DNA from: VAYN01 sp963702075
Lineage (GTDB): Bacteria; Actinomycetota; Thermoleophilia; Solirubrobacterales; 70-9
DNA length: 64,000 nt
Assembly (NCBI GenBank): GCA_963702075.1
Contig: OY969703.1
Location: 1,178,001 to 1,242,000, forward strand
Direction of reading: 5' to 3'
Shown here piece by piece: positions 44,496-52,258 of the stretch; positions within the stretch are counted from its first letter, which is position 1; each line of letters opens with the position of its first letter. The translations under genes and the position numbers were made by a program. The notes beneath the pieces were generated by a model. That model saw only the letters and a list, made by a program, of their open reading frames with translations. It searched no databases and was not told where the DNA came from.

Positions 44496-44531
44496 CCGAC
44501 ATTCTCCCCACCCCGGTGGGGAAGAAATCGG
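44496..44531. terminator. Bidirectional terminator hairpin
   Basis: Stem TCCCCACC (44505-44512) with GGTGGGGA (44515-44522), flanked by CCGA/TCGG outer pairs. It sits between the convergent GT2 and SDR genes. Confidence 0.7.
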
Positions 44532-44536
44532 ATACG

Positions 44537-45238
44537 TCAGTTCGACTGGCTGATCGGGCGGATCAGGATCTCGTTGACGTCGACGCCCTCGGGCTGGTTG
44601 AGCGCGTAGACAACTGCATTGGCGATGTCCTCGTCCTCCAGCGCCCCTTGCGGGCGGTTGTCGAAGAAGGGCGTGTCGACCATCCCTGGCTCGATCAGGG
44701 TGACGCGGATGCCGTGGTTGTCGTGCATCTGTCGCAGCTCTTGGCGCAGCGACTCGCCGATCGCCGTCGCCGCCCACTTCGTCGCCGAGTAGAGCGAGCC
44801 CGGCAGCGCCCGCCGGCCCGCCACCGAGCTGGTGATCAGGAAGTGGCCGTCGCCGCGCTCGAGCAGGTGGGGGAGGGTGGCGCGGATCGTCAGCGCCACC
44901 CCGTAGACGTTGGTCAAGACCATCGAGCGCCAGTGCTCGGGCGACTCCTCGAGGAAGCCGCGGCTGGCGCCGAAGCCGGCGTTGGCGAAGACGGCGTCGA
45001 TGCGGCCGAAGCGCTCCAGCGCCGTCTGCGCCAGCGCCTGCACCTCGTCCCACTCGGTGACGTCGCAGCGGATGGCGACCGCCCGCTCCTCGCCGCCAAG
45101 CTCCGCGGCGAGCTCTTCCAGCTCCTCGATCCGGCGCGCCGCCAGCACCAGCCGGTACCTGCCGGCGAGGGCTCGGGCGGTGGCGGCGCCGATCCCGCTG
45201 CTGGCACCGGTGATCAGGAGAACGCGGTCATCGGTCAC
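44537..45238 (-). CDS. Short-chain dehydrogenase/reductase
   Basis: 233 aa from GTG 45238. NAD(P) motif TGASSGIGAATARAL, NAG motif (ANAGFG), catalytic Ser (ITSSVAG) and YSATK with Tyr and Lys. Classical SDR of the YdfG/serine-dehydrogenase-like group. Substrate unknown. Divergent from ccmE, with a GACAAT -10 box 6 nt upstream. Confidence 0.92.
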   Translation of the reverse strand: MTDDRVLLITGASSGIGAATARALAGRYRLVLAARRIEELEELAAELGGEERAVAIRCDVTEWDEVQALAQTALERFGRIDAVFANAGFGASRGFLEESPEHWRSMVLTNVYGVALTIRATLPHLLERGDGHFLITSSVAGRRALPGSLYSATKWAATAIGESLRQELRQMHDNHGIRVTLIEPGMVDTPFFDNRPQGALEDEDIANAVVYALNQPEGVDVNEILIRPISQSN

Positions 45239-45244
45239 GCAGCG

Positions 45245-45250
45245 ATTGTC
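45245..45250 (-). promoter_or_regulatory. -10 box of SDR gene
   Basis: GACAAT on the minus strand, 6 nt before GTG 45238. Confidence 0.45.
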
Positions 45251-45278
45251 CCATGCCGCCGCCTTGCGATAATCCCCG

Positions 45279-45692
45279 GTGCTCGTGGATCCCCAGCGGA
45301 AGCGGAAGATTCGGCTTGTCGCCGCGCTCAGTGTCGCCGTGCTGCTCGCGGTGGCGCTGATCTACACCTCGTTCTCGGCCTCGACCCAGGCGAAAGAGCC
45401 TTCCGAACTGCTCAACGCCAGTCCCGGCACCAGCTACGACATGACCGGGGAAGTCGTCAAGGGCTCGATCCACCACGTCGGCAACGGCATCGCCTTCCGC
45501 GTCGTCGATCGCGAAGCCGAAGGCAAAGGCAAGGCGTTGCCGGTGACCTACCACGGCACCGTCCCCGACCCCTTCCGCGGTGGCCGCGAGATCGTCCTCA
45601 CCGGTTCTGTCGAGAACGGCACCTTCGTCGGCGAACCCGAAACCCTGATCACGAAGTGCCCGTCGAAGTTCACTACTAAGAGCAATGGCTAG
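45279..45692 (+). CDS. ccmE: Cytochrome c maturation heme chaperone CcmE
   Basis: 137 aa from GTG 45279 (GTG 45285 also possible). N-terminal membrane anchor (residues about 12-30), then the OB-fold with YDMTGEVVKGSI and LPVTYHGTVPDPFRGGREIVLTG. The heme-binding position is LITKCPSKF: Cys127 in place of the classical His, as in CxxxY-type CcmE, but the Tyr is Phe131. It carries heme to the CcmF/CcmH ligation complex. It overlaps ccmF by 8 nt. Confidence 0.92.
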   Translation: MLVDPQRKRKIRLVAALSVAVLLAVALIYTSFSASTQAKEPSELLNASPGTSYDMTGEVVKGSIHHVGNGIAFRVVDREAEGKGKALPVTYHGTVPDPFRGGREIVLTGSVENGTFVGEPETLITKCPSKFTTKSNG

Positions 45693-48132
45693 CGTCGGCA
45701 GCGGCCTGTTGGCCCTCGCCTTTCTGGCTGCCGTCAGCGCCGCGGTGCTCGCTCTGCTCGGCCGCAACGGCGACCGCCGCCGCGTCGAGATCTCCCGTCG
45801 CGTCGTCTACGCCTTCTGCGGCTTACTGACCGCTTGCGTGGTGCTCATCGAGATCGCCTTCGCCAACAACGACTTCAGCTTCAAAATCGTCCAGGAACAC
45901 TCCTCGATCGAGACGCCGACCTTCTACAAGCTGGCGGCGATGTGGTCGAGTCAGGAAGGCTCGCTGCTGCTTTGGGCCTGGGTGCTCTCGATCGCCTCCA
46001 GCCTCGCCCTCTGGGCGACCCGCAACAAGCTGCGCGAGATCGTCCCCTGGGCGACCGCGGTGCTGATGGGCGTCGCGGCCTTCTTCACCGGCTTGATGCT
46101 GTTCGCGCCAGACGTGCAGCCCTTCTCCACCCTCGGCAACCCGCCGAGCGACGGGATCGGCCTCAACCCGCTGCTCCAGCACCCGAGCATGATGATCCAC
46201 CCGCCGATGCTCTACTCGGGCTACGTGGCGATGACGGTCCCGTTCGCATTCGCCGTCGGCGCCCTCGTCACCCGCCGCCTCGACGCCGAGTGGATCCGCG
46301 CCACCCGCCGCTTCGCCCTGATCGCCTGGACCTTCCTCGGCTTTGGCCTGCTGCTCGGCGCTCGCTGGTCCTACACCGAGCTCGGCTGGGGCGGCTACTG
46401 GGCTTGGGACCCGGTCGAGAACGCGGCACTGATGCCATGGCTGCTCGCCACGGCCTTCCTGCACTCGATCATGGTCCAGGAGAAGCGGGGGATGCTGAAA
46501 GTCTGGAACGCCTGCCTCGTCGTCGGCACCTTCTCGATGGCGCTGCTCGGCACCTTCCTCGTCCGCTCCGGGGTCTTGCAGTCGATCCACGCCTTCGGCG
46601 ACAACACCGTCGGCCCCTACATCCTCGGCCTGATCGGGGTGGTCGTGATCGGCTCGACCCTGCTGATCGTCAGCCGTCTCGACGACCTGCGCTCGCCGAA
46701 GCGGATCGACTCGCTGGTCTCGCGCGAGGCGGTCTTCCTCGTCAACAACCTGCTCTTGGTCGGGCTGACGGCGGTGATCTTCTGGGGCACCTTCTTCCCG
46801 CTGATCTCCGAACTCTTCACCGGCAACAAGGCCTCGCTGGCCGCGCCCTGGTTCGACCGCTACACGACCCCGCTGGCGATCCTGCTGGTGCTCTTCACCG
46901 GGATCGGGCCGCTGCTCGCCTGGCGGCGGGTCAGCTGGGAGTCGGCCAGGCGGGTCTTCCGGCTGCCGCTCGTTGTGGGGGCCGTTGCGCTCGTGGCGCT
47001 GGCGGTCTTCACCGATGCCGCCCATAAGCCGTGGGCCCTGGCGCTGTTTGCCTTCGCCGCCTTCGCCCTGACCGGGCTGGCGCAGGAGTTCTGGACCGGC
47101 GCGGCAGCGCGCCGCCAGCTCTCCGGCGAGTCGATGCCCGCCGCCCTGGTCGGGCTGGTGACGCGCAACCGGCGCCGCTACGGCGGCTACGTCGTCCACG
47201 CCGGCGTCGCCGTCCTGCTGATCGGAATCGCCGCCTCCTCGAGCTTCCAGACCAACCGCGACGTCACCCTCAAGCCCGGAGAAAGCGCCGTCGTCGACGG
47301 CCGCACGATCACCTACGTGAAGCCAATCGTCAAGGCCGACAGCGAGAAGTTCACCTTCGGCCAGCTGGTCCGGGTCGAAAAGGACGGCAAGCTGGTCGGC
47401 AACCTCGAACCGAGCCAGCGCTTCTTCCAGCCCACGGGGGTCGAAGTGGGGACGATCGAGAGCTACTTCGCCGGCGAGTCGACCAGCGAGGTCGGCCTGG
47501 AAGCGGGACTGAAGCAGGATCTGTGGATCGCTCCGCGGGTCGACGTGGCCGACGTCCAGCGCCGGGCGCGGGCCGCCGACAACGGCTTCCGGGCCTGCGT
47601 CAAAGGCGGCCCGGGGACGCCGCCGCAGTGCAAAGCGCTGGGCGCGATGATGCGGGCCGCCGCGGCCAACCCGGCGCTGCGGGCCCAGGCGCTGGGGCAG
47701 ATCTCCAAGCTGCAGGGGCTCGCCGCCGGGCGCGTCGCCAAGTCCTACCTCGGCGACAACGCCGCGGTCACCTTCAAGGTGATCGTCAATCCGCTCGTCA
47801 CCTGGATGTGGATCGGCGGCTTGATCGCCTTGGCCGGGGCGCTGATCGCGATCTGGCCGACGCGGGGGAGGCGCCGCGGCGCCCTAGTCCGCACCGAGGC
47901 CGACGCCCGCAAGGAAGCCAAGTACCGCGAGATCCGCGACGCCGAGCTCGACCATGCGGTCGGCAAGCTCTCCGACGAGGACTTCGCCGCGGTCGACGCC
48001 GAGCTGCGTGAAGAAGCGCTTGAGATCCTCGACAGCGAGAACGGGGCAAAGGTGCTCTCCAACGGCAACGGAGCGGGCACCAACGGCAACGGCGCCCACC
48101 CCCAGGAGCCGGAAAAAATCGAGCAAAGCTAG
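45685..48132 (+). CDS. ccmF: Cytochrome c heme lyase CcmF with CcmI-like tail
   Basis: 815 aa, longer than usual (about 640-680). Multispan protein with the heme-handling WWD motif WGGYWAWDPVENAALMPWL near residue 235 and heme-ligand His regions (HPSMMIHPPMLYSGY). The large outer loop before the last membrane span is extended. After that span (WMWIGGLIALAGALIAIWP) comes a cytoplasmic tail with KYREIRDAELDHAVGKLSDEDFAA, which resembles the start of CcmI, then a disordered Asn/Gly end. It ligates heme to apocytochrome c. Confidence 0.93.
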   Translation: MASVGSGLLALAFLAAVSAAVLALLGRNGDRRRVEISRRVVYAFCGLLTACVVLIEIAFANNDFSFKIVQEHSSIETPTFYKLAAMWSSQEGSLLLWAWVLSIASSLALWATRNKLREIVPWATAVLMGVAAFFTGLMLFAPDVQPFSTLGNPPSDGIGLNPLLQHPSMMIHPPMLYSGYVAMTVPFAFAVGALVTRRLDAEWIRATRRFALIAWTFLGFGLLLGARWSYTELGWGGYWAWDPVENAALMPWLLATAFLHSIMVQEKRGMLKVWNACLVVGTFSMALLGTFLVRSGVLQSIHAFGDNTVGPYILGLIGVVVIGSTLLIVSRLDDLRSPKRIDSLVSREAVFLVNNLLLVGLTAVIFWGTFFPLISELFTGNKASLAAPWFDRYTTPLAILLVLFTGIGPLLAWRRVSWESARRVFRLPLVVGAVALVALAVFTDAAHKPWALALFAFAAFALTGLAQEFWTGAAARRQLSGESMPAALVGLVTRNRRRYGGYVVHAGVAVLLIGIAASSSFQTNRDVTLKPGESAVVDGRTITYVKPIVKADSEKFTFGQLVRVEKDGKLVGNLEPSQRFFQPTGVEVGTIESYFAGESTSEVGLEAGLKQDLWIAPRVDVADVQRRARAADNGFRACVKGGPGTPPQCKALGAMMRAAAANPALRAQALGQISKLQGLAAGRVAKSYLGDNAAVTFKVIVNPLVTWMWIGGLIALAGALIAIWPTRGRRRGALVRTEADARKEAKYREIRDAELDHAVGKLSDEDFAAVDAELREEALEILDSENGAKVLSNGNGAGTNGNGAHPQEPEKIEQS

Positions 48133-48135
48133 AAT
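48130..48135 (+). promoter_or_regulatory. -10 box of secG (leaderless type)
   Basis: TAGAAT, 8 nt before GTG 48144; it overlaps the ccmF stop. Confidence 0.5.
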
Positions 48136-48143
48136 CCGTCTCC

Positions 48144-48368
48144 GTGTTCACTTTCTTCAGCATCATCCAGGTGATCGTCGCCGTCGTGCTGATCTTCCTG
48201 ATCCTGCTCCACTCGGGCAAAGACGCCGGTCTCTCCGGTGCTTTCGGGATCGGCGGCGGTGGCAGCTCCCTAGGGGGCGGCTCGATGGTCGAGCGCAACC
48301 TGGACCGGGCAACGGTCTTCTTCGCCGTGGTCTTCGCGCTGAACACCTTCCTCCTCCTCAAGATCTAG
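48144..48368 (+). CDS. secG: Preprotein translocase subunit SecG
   Basis: 74 aa from GTG 48144. Two membrane segments: FSIIQVIVAVVLIFLILLH and ATVFFAVVFALNTFLLL, joined by the SecG loop LHSGKDAGLSGAFGIGGG. It assists SecYE in protein export. Here it follows ccmF rather than tpiA, its neighbour in many Gram-positives. Confidence 0.92.
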   Translation: MFTFFSIIQVIVAVVLIFLILLHSGKDAGLSGAFGIGGGGSSLGGGSMVERNLDRATVFFAVVFALNTFLLLKI

Positions 48369-48383
48369 CCCGCCTCCGTCGGC

Positions 48384-48477
48384 TGTTCCTTTTCGTGGCT
48401 ATGCAGCCATAAGGAACAATTTTCTGTGGCCCTCCTCTGGCTGTTCCTTTTGCCGCTCTAGCAGGCAAAAGGAACAG
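48384..48477. terminator. Two consecutive GTTCCTTTT hairpins after secG
   Basis: Hairpin one: outer TGTTCCTT (48384-48391)/AAGGAACA (48411-48418) with inner TGGCT/AGCCA. Hairpin two: 14-bp perfect arms 48441-48454 and 48464-48477, identical to the outer arms of the palindrome at 11209-11245. They are AT-rich for this genome. Probably terminators of a shared repeat family. Confidence 0.7.
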
Positions 48478-48524
48478 CTTGGCTTCGCGCCCGACAGACA
48501 AGCAAGCTCAGTCTGTCCTTGTAC

Positions 48525-48549
48525 TTGACAAGTTGATCTTTGATGTCAA
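48525..48549. promoter_or_regulatory. alkB operator/promoter candidate
   Basis: TTGACA (48525-48530) and TGTCAA (48544-48549) form an inverted repeat about 40-65 bp before the alkB start; TTGACA may also serve as the -35 element. A further TTTGACAAG lies just before the start. Candidate site for the TetR protein of the operon. Confidence 0.4.
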
Positions 48550-48588
48550 ACTAGGCGACCGAAGGCGGCTATTTGACAAGGGGGAGCA

Positions 48589-49788
48589 GTGGAGGCTCAC
48601 GCGGAGCACGTTCATCACCATCACCACCACGACGACGTCGAGGTCAACCCCGCAGCGTGGACTGACGGCAAGCGCTACGCCTGGTTGATGGGGATCATCG
48701 TCCCGCTCTCGCCGTTCCTCGCTTTCTTCTGGGTGACCGTCACCGGCTTCGGCGGCTTGTGGTACCTCGGGCCGCTGCTCGTCTTCGGTCTCTTTCCCGT
48801 GCTCGACATGGCGATCGGGCTGGACCCGAGCAACCCTCCCGACAGCGTCCTCAAGTTCCTCGAGCAGGATCGCTACTACCGCTGGTGCACCTACGTCTTC
48901 ATCCCGATCCAGTACGCGGGGCTGGTCTTCGCCTGCTGGATGTGGTCGAGCGGCGACCTCGACCTGATCGAATCGATCGGGTTGATGCTGACGATGGGAG
49001 TGGTCGGGGGCATCGCGATCAACACCGCCCACGAGCTCGGCCACAAGCGCGCCGACTCCGAGCGCTGGCTCAGCCGCGTCGCCCTCGCCCAGACCGGCTA
49101 TGGCCACTTCTTCATCGAGCACAACCGCGGCCACCACGTCAAAGTCGCGACTCCCGAGGACCCGGCGAGCTCGCGCCTGGGGGAGGGCTTCTGGGCCTTC
49201 TTGCCGCGCACCGTCGCCGGCAGCCTGCGCTCGGCCTGGGGGATCGAGGCCGCCCGTCTCGACCGCTTGGGCGAGCGGCACTTCAGCCGCCACAACGACA
49301 TCCTCACCGCCTGGGCGATGACCGTCGGCCTCTTCGCCGTCCTCACGGTCGCCTTCGGTGCGGTCGTCCTGCCCTACCTGGTGGCGCAGGCGGTGATCGG
49401 ATTCTCGCTGCTGGAGGTCGTCAACTATCTCGAGCACTACGGGCTGCTGCGCCAGAAGAAAGAGGACGGCCGCTACGAGCGCTGCCGTCCCGAGCACAGC
49501 TGGAACAGCAACAACGTCGCCTCCAACGTCCTCCTCTACCACCTGCAGCGCCACAGCGATCACCACGCCAACCCGACCCGCCGCTACCAGGCCCTGCGCC
49601 ACGTCGAAGAGGCGCCCCAGCTGCCGACCGGCTACGCGGGGATGATCGTCCTCGCCTGGTTCCCGCCACTCTGGCGCCGGGTGATGGACCCGCGCTTGAT
49701 GGACCACTACGAAGGCGACGTCACCCGCTGCAACATCCAGCCGCGCAAGCTCGGCCGGGTGCTCGAGCGCTACGGGCGGACCGCATGA
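48589..49788 (+). CDS. alkB: Alkane 1-monooxygenase
   Basis: 399 aa from GTG 48589 with GGGGGAG upstream. Membrane di-iron hydroxylase with six spans and the four His boxes: HELGH (148-152), EHNRGHH (177-183), the NYLEHYGL motif typical of AlkB, and LQRHSDHHA. It oxidises the terminal carbon of medium to long alkanes using electrons from rubredoxin. Unusually, the N-terminus has six consecutive His (residues 9-14), followed by Asp-Asp. It overlaps the rubredoxin gene (ATGA). Confidence 0.95.
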   Translation: MEAHAEHVHHHHHHDDVEVNPAAWTDGKRYAWLMGIIVPLSPFLAFFWVTVTGFGGLWYLGPLLVFGLFPVLDMAIGLDPSNPPDSVLKFLEQDRYYRWCTYVFIPIQYAGLVFACWMWSSGDLDLIESIGLMLTMGVVGGIAINTAHELGHKRADSERWLSRVALAQTGYGHFFIEHNRGHHVKVATPEDPASSRLGEGFWAFLPRTVAGSLRSAWGIEAARLDRLGERHFSRHNDILTAWAMTVGLFAVLTVAFGAVVLPYLVAQAVIGFSLLEVVNYLEHYGLLRQKKEDGRYERCRPEHSWNSNNVASNVLLYHLQRHSDHHANPTRRYQALRHVEEAPQLPTGYAGMIVLAWFPPLWRRVMDPRLMDHYEGDVTRCNIQPRKLGRVLERYGRTA

Positions 49789-49958
49789 GCGCCTGGCGCT
49801 GTCCGGCTTGCGGCTACGTCTTCGCCGAGGAGGCGGGTCATCCGCGGGAGGGCTTCCCGCCTGGGACGTCGTGGTCGCAGGTGCCCGACGACTGGGCCTG
49901 CCCCGACTGCGGGGTCCGCGACAAGGTGGACTTCGAAGCGGTCTCCGGAGACGGCTGA
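49785..49958 (+). CDS. Rubredoxin
   Basis: 57 aa from ATG 49785, overlapping the alkB stop. Two Cys pairs bind iron: RCPACGYVF (Cys6, Cys9) and ACPDCGVRD (Cys39, Cys42), with the PDDW motif between. It passes electrons to AlkB. The rubredoxin reductase is not in this window. Confidence 0.95.
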   Translation: MSAWRCPACGYVFAEEAGHPREGFPPGTSWSQVPDDWACPDCGVRDKVDFEAVSGDG

Positions 49959-49992
49959 ATCTTTAGGAGGGACTAGCTGGCACGATACGGGG

Positions 49993-50601
49993 GTGGCCAC
50001 TCAACGCACCCCCTACCAGGAGGCGGCGCGCGAGCTGCTGCGCAAGACCGTCTTCGACGCCGCCCGCGATCAGTTGGGCGGGCGTCCTTGGTCGGAGATC
50101 ACGATGGCCGACATCGCCAGCGGCGCCGGCGTCAGTCGTCAGACCCTCTACAACGAGTTCGGCAACCGCAACGACTTCGGCTTCGCCTTCGTCATTCACG
50201 AGGCGGAACGGTTCATGGACGACGTCGAGAAAGCGGTCCTCGAGCATCGCGACGACCCCCGCGCGGCGGTCCTCGCCGCCCTCGAGCACTTCCTCAGCGC
50301 CGCCGGCGGCGACCCGCTGATCCGCATCCTCCTCAGCGACGACGGCACGGGGGGGATGCTGCCCTTCGTCACCACCCAGGGCCTGCCGGTCGTGCAGTGG
50401 GCGACGAACCGCCTCACCTCAGTGATCGAGGAGAGCTGGCCGGAGGCGCCGCCAGACGACGTGAACACCCTGGCGGAGACCCTGGTGCGGCTGGGGATCA
50501 GCTACGTGACGACGCCGGGCGGGTCGGCCGAGGACACCGCCCAAGCGGTGGCGGGCCTGATGGGCCCGTTCATCGACAAGGCGCTCGGCAGCTCTGGCTG
50601 A
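49993..50601 (+). CDS. TetR family regulator of the alkB operon
   Basis: 202 aa from GTG 49993, 34 nt after rubredoxin. N-terminal TetR helix-turn-helix: WSEITMADIASGAGVSRQTLYNEFGNRNDF. The C-terminal ligand domain is variable. The order alkB-rubredoxin-tetR is the standard actinobacterial unit in which the TetR protein represses alkB until fatty-acid or alkane signals appear. Confidence 0.92.
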   Translation: MATQRTPYQEAARELLRKTVFDAARDQLGGRPWSEITMADIASGAGVSRQTLYNEFGNRNDFGFAFVIHEAERFMDDVEKAVLEHRDDPRAAVLAALEHFLSAAGGDPLIRILLSDDGTGGMLPFVTTQGLPVVQWATNRLTSVIEESWPEAPPDDVNTLAETLVRLGISYVTTPGGSAEDTAQAVAGLMGPFIDKALGSSG

Positions 50602-50687
50602 CGGAGTTTCCGTGACTGCAAGACGTCTACGGGGGGAGAGCTTCACTGGCTCGACGCCTTAGGTGTGCATGTCGATAGCCGTTTCCG

Positions 50688-50722
50688 ATGTAGCTGCTAG
50701 CCTCGGCCCAATGACGCTACAT
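50688..50722. promoter_or_regulatory. VapB-type operator with -10 box
   Basis: Inverted repeat ATGTAGC (50688-50694)/GCTACAT (50716-50722) encloses the -10 box TAGCCT (50698-50703) and the ATG start at 50711, 7 nt from that box. Suits autorepression by the antitoxin. Confidence 0.55.
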
Positions 50723-50986
50723 AGTGGAGGGGCCGAGGTCGGCGTCCGCGAGCTGCACGATCGTCTCAGCGAGTACCTCGAGAAGGTGGAGCAGGGCGAG
50801 GAGATCGTCGTGACTCGCCGCGGCAAGCCGATCGCGAGACTGAGCAAAGTCGGCTCCCCGCGACCGCTAGAAGAGCTCGAGCGCCGGGGTTTGGTGCGTT
50901 GGCCCAAAAGGCCCAAGGGGATCCCCAAGCCGCTGCCAGGGCCGAAAGGCGCTGTCTCCGACCTCGTCAGCGAACAAAGACGATGA
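50711..50986 (+). CDS. Antitoxin, Phd/YefM or VapB type
   Basis: 91 aa from ATG 50711. Phd/YefM N-terminus: GVRELHDRLSEYLEKVEQGEEIVVTRRGKPIARLSKV, which dimerises and binds DNA. The Pro/Lys-rich C-terminus would wrap the toxin. Overlaps the PIN-domain gene by 4 nt (ATGA). Confidence 0.9.
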   Translation: MTLHSGGAEVGVRELHDRLSEYLEKVEQGEEIVVTRRGKPIARLSKVGSPRPLEELERRGLVRWPKRPKGIPKPLPGPKGAVSDLVSEQRR

Positions 50987-51408
50987 TCCTCTACACGGAC
51001 ACCTCGGCCTTGGTCAAGCTGGTGCTCACTGAGCCGGGCTCCGACTTGGCGATAGAGCTTTGGGTCAACTCGCCGCGGGTTGCGTCGAGCATGTTGGCCT
51101 ATCCAGAGGGATGCGCCGCCCTCGCAGCGGCAAGCAGGAATGGCAGGCTAACCCCGACCCATTACCAGCAGTCGCTGAGGAGCTTCGAGCGGACGTTCGA
51201 GCAGTTGGTCTCGATCGAGGTCGACGAGCAGTTGGCACTTGCCGCCGGCGAGCGAGCAGCGACCTTCGGCCTTCGCGGCGCGGATGCGATCCATCTTGCG
51301 ACGGCACTCGACCTCGATGACGGGGAAGTCACTTTCGTCACCTGGGATCGAGCCCTGGCCGACGCGGCCGCCTCGGCAGGCTTGGCCGTCGCCGGGGCCC
51401 CGGTCTAG
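50983..51408 (+). CDS. PIN-domain toxin, VapC type
   Basis: 141 aa from ATG 50983. PIN acidic residues: YTDTSALVKL (Asp6), AYPEGCAAL (Glu), RGADAIHLATAL (Asp) and VTWDRALADAA (Asp). VapC toxins cut tRNA or rRNA with Mg2+. Probably an active toxin controlled by the preceding antitoxin. Confidence 0.92.
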   Translation: MILYTDTSALVKLVLTEPGSDLAIELWVNSPRVASSMLAYPEGCAALAAASRNGRLTPTHYQQSLRSFERTFEQLVSIEVDEQLALAAGERAATFGLRGADAIHLATALDLDDGEVTFVTWDRALADAAASAGLAVAGAPV

Positions 51409-51453
51409 TCGGACCGGGTTAATAAGCGCAGCCGAAACGAGGGCCTTGAACGC

Positions 51454-51480
51454 GAAGGCCCCCGCGTCGCAGGGGCCTTC
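51454..51480. terminator. Hairpin beside the distal att copy
   Basis: 9-bp perfect arms GAAGGCCCC (51454-51462)/GGGGCCTTC (51472-51480). It lies 3' of vapC and on the chromosomal side of the att repeat, so it was probably the original terminator of tRNA-Leu. Confidence 0.6.
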
Positions 51481-51482
51481 AC

Positions 51483-51537
51483 ATGCGGCTGAATGGAGTC
51501 GAACCATCACGGGTGTTTCCACCCACAAGGCCCTCAA
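51483..51537 (-). repeat. Distal att copy (tRNA-Leu 3' fragment)
   Basis: 55 bp identical to 63075-63129, covering the tRNA-Leu from the anticodon loop to just past its 3' end. The 5' part of the tRNA is missing, so this is not a gene. Confidence 0.9.
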
Positions 51538-51717
51538 GCTGCCTCAGGGCCTCTTGCTAGAGCCAGATCCGCATTCCAGAGCCAAGTCATATCCGGCTGA
51601 TTCCGGTTGAAACCGGCTATTTCGGTGTCTGACTGGCGCACGACTGGCGCACGACACAGCCTTCTCCCGTGATCCGGGGACGCTGCCCGAGTTAATGTTG
51701 AGAACCCCTCCGCTCGG
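51538..51717. other. Left end of the element
   Basis: No gene. It contains a short hairpin (CCGGTTGAAACCGG, 51603-51616) and the paired 11-bp repeats listed next. Confidence 0.5.
51631..51652 (+). repeat. Left candidate integrase arm sites
   Basis: GACTGGCGCAC twice in tandem (51631-51641, 51642-51652), about 95 bp from the att core. The same pair occurs near the right end (62982-63004), also preceded by TGTCT. Confidence 0.65.
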
Positions 51718-52188
51718 TCACTTATTCCCCGCCTCCGTCTCCCGAGCCTTAAGTCCAGCTTCTTGGCGCTCCTCGTAGGCTGCCTGCCGACCCCCGTCCT
51801 CGGCTTCAGTTTCAGAAATCAGCCTTTCCACGCGACCGACATGGAAGGAGTAGTAGGCCACGACGGCTAAGGCAGCCACGACCAGCGACAGCGTGAGCGC
51901 CGCGAGCAAACGCCTCCCTCCGGTTCCCGTTTCGACGCCGGCAATTTCGAGCGAGTAGCCGATCGCTTGCAGGAGGAATCCCGCGGCTAGATAGGTCAGT
52001 CCGAACTCTGCATCGACGCGATTGGCGCAGCGGTCGTGCGCCGTCTCGGGATTGCCTCCCCAGAGCGTCGCTGAAATCCTGGAAATCGCCAGCGCGGAGA
52101 TCAGCAGGCCCTTGGCCAGTAGCCAAGCTCCGGTGACATCGAGCGCGAGCCCGACAAGGAACAGATCAGTCACTGAGAGGTATTCCAC
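51718..52188 (-). CDS. Hypothetical membrane protein
   Basis: 156 aa from GTG 52188, with TACGCT 9 nt upstream. Three to four membrane segments (LFLVGLALDVTGAWLLAKGL, LTYLAAGFLLQAIGYSLEIAG, LLAALTLSLVVAALAVVAYY) and a charged Glu-rich tail. No family recognised. First cargo gene at the left end of the element. Confidence 0.7.
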   Translation of the reverse strand: MEYLSVTDLFLVGLALDVTGAWLLAKGLLISALAISRISATLWGGNPETAHDRCANRVDAEFGLTYLAAGFLLQAIGYSLEIAGVETGTGGRRLLAALTLSLVVAALAVVAYYSFHVGRVERLISETEAEDGGRQAAYEERQEAGLKARETEAGNK

Positions 52189-52258
52189 GGTCCCGCGAGC
52201 GTAGGCCCGAACCCGGATGGTCCGGCCTTGACCACTAGCTCGGTCTGGCTTCGGGGAG

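Noticed and set aside
51483..51537. Second tRNA-Leu gene
   Set aside because: Only the 3' part is present; the sequence diverges in the anticodon loop.
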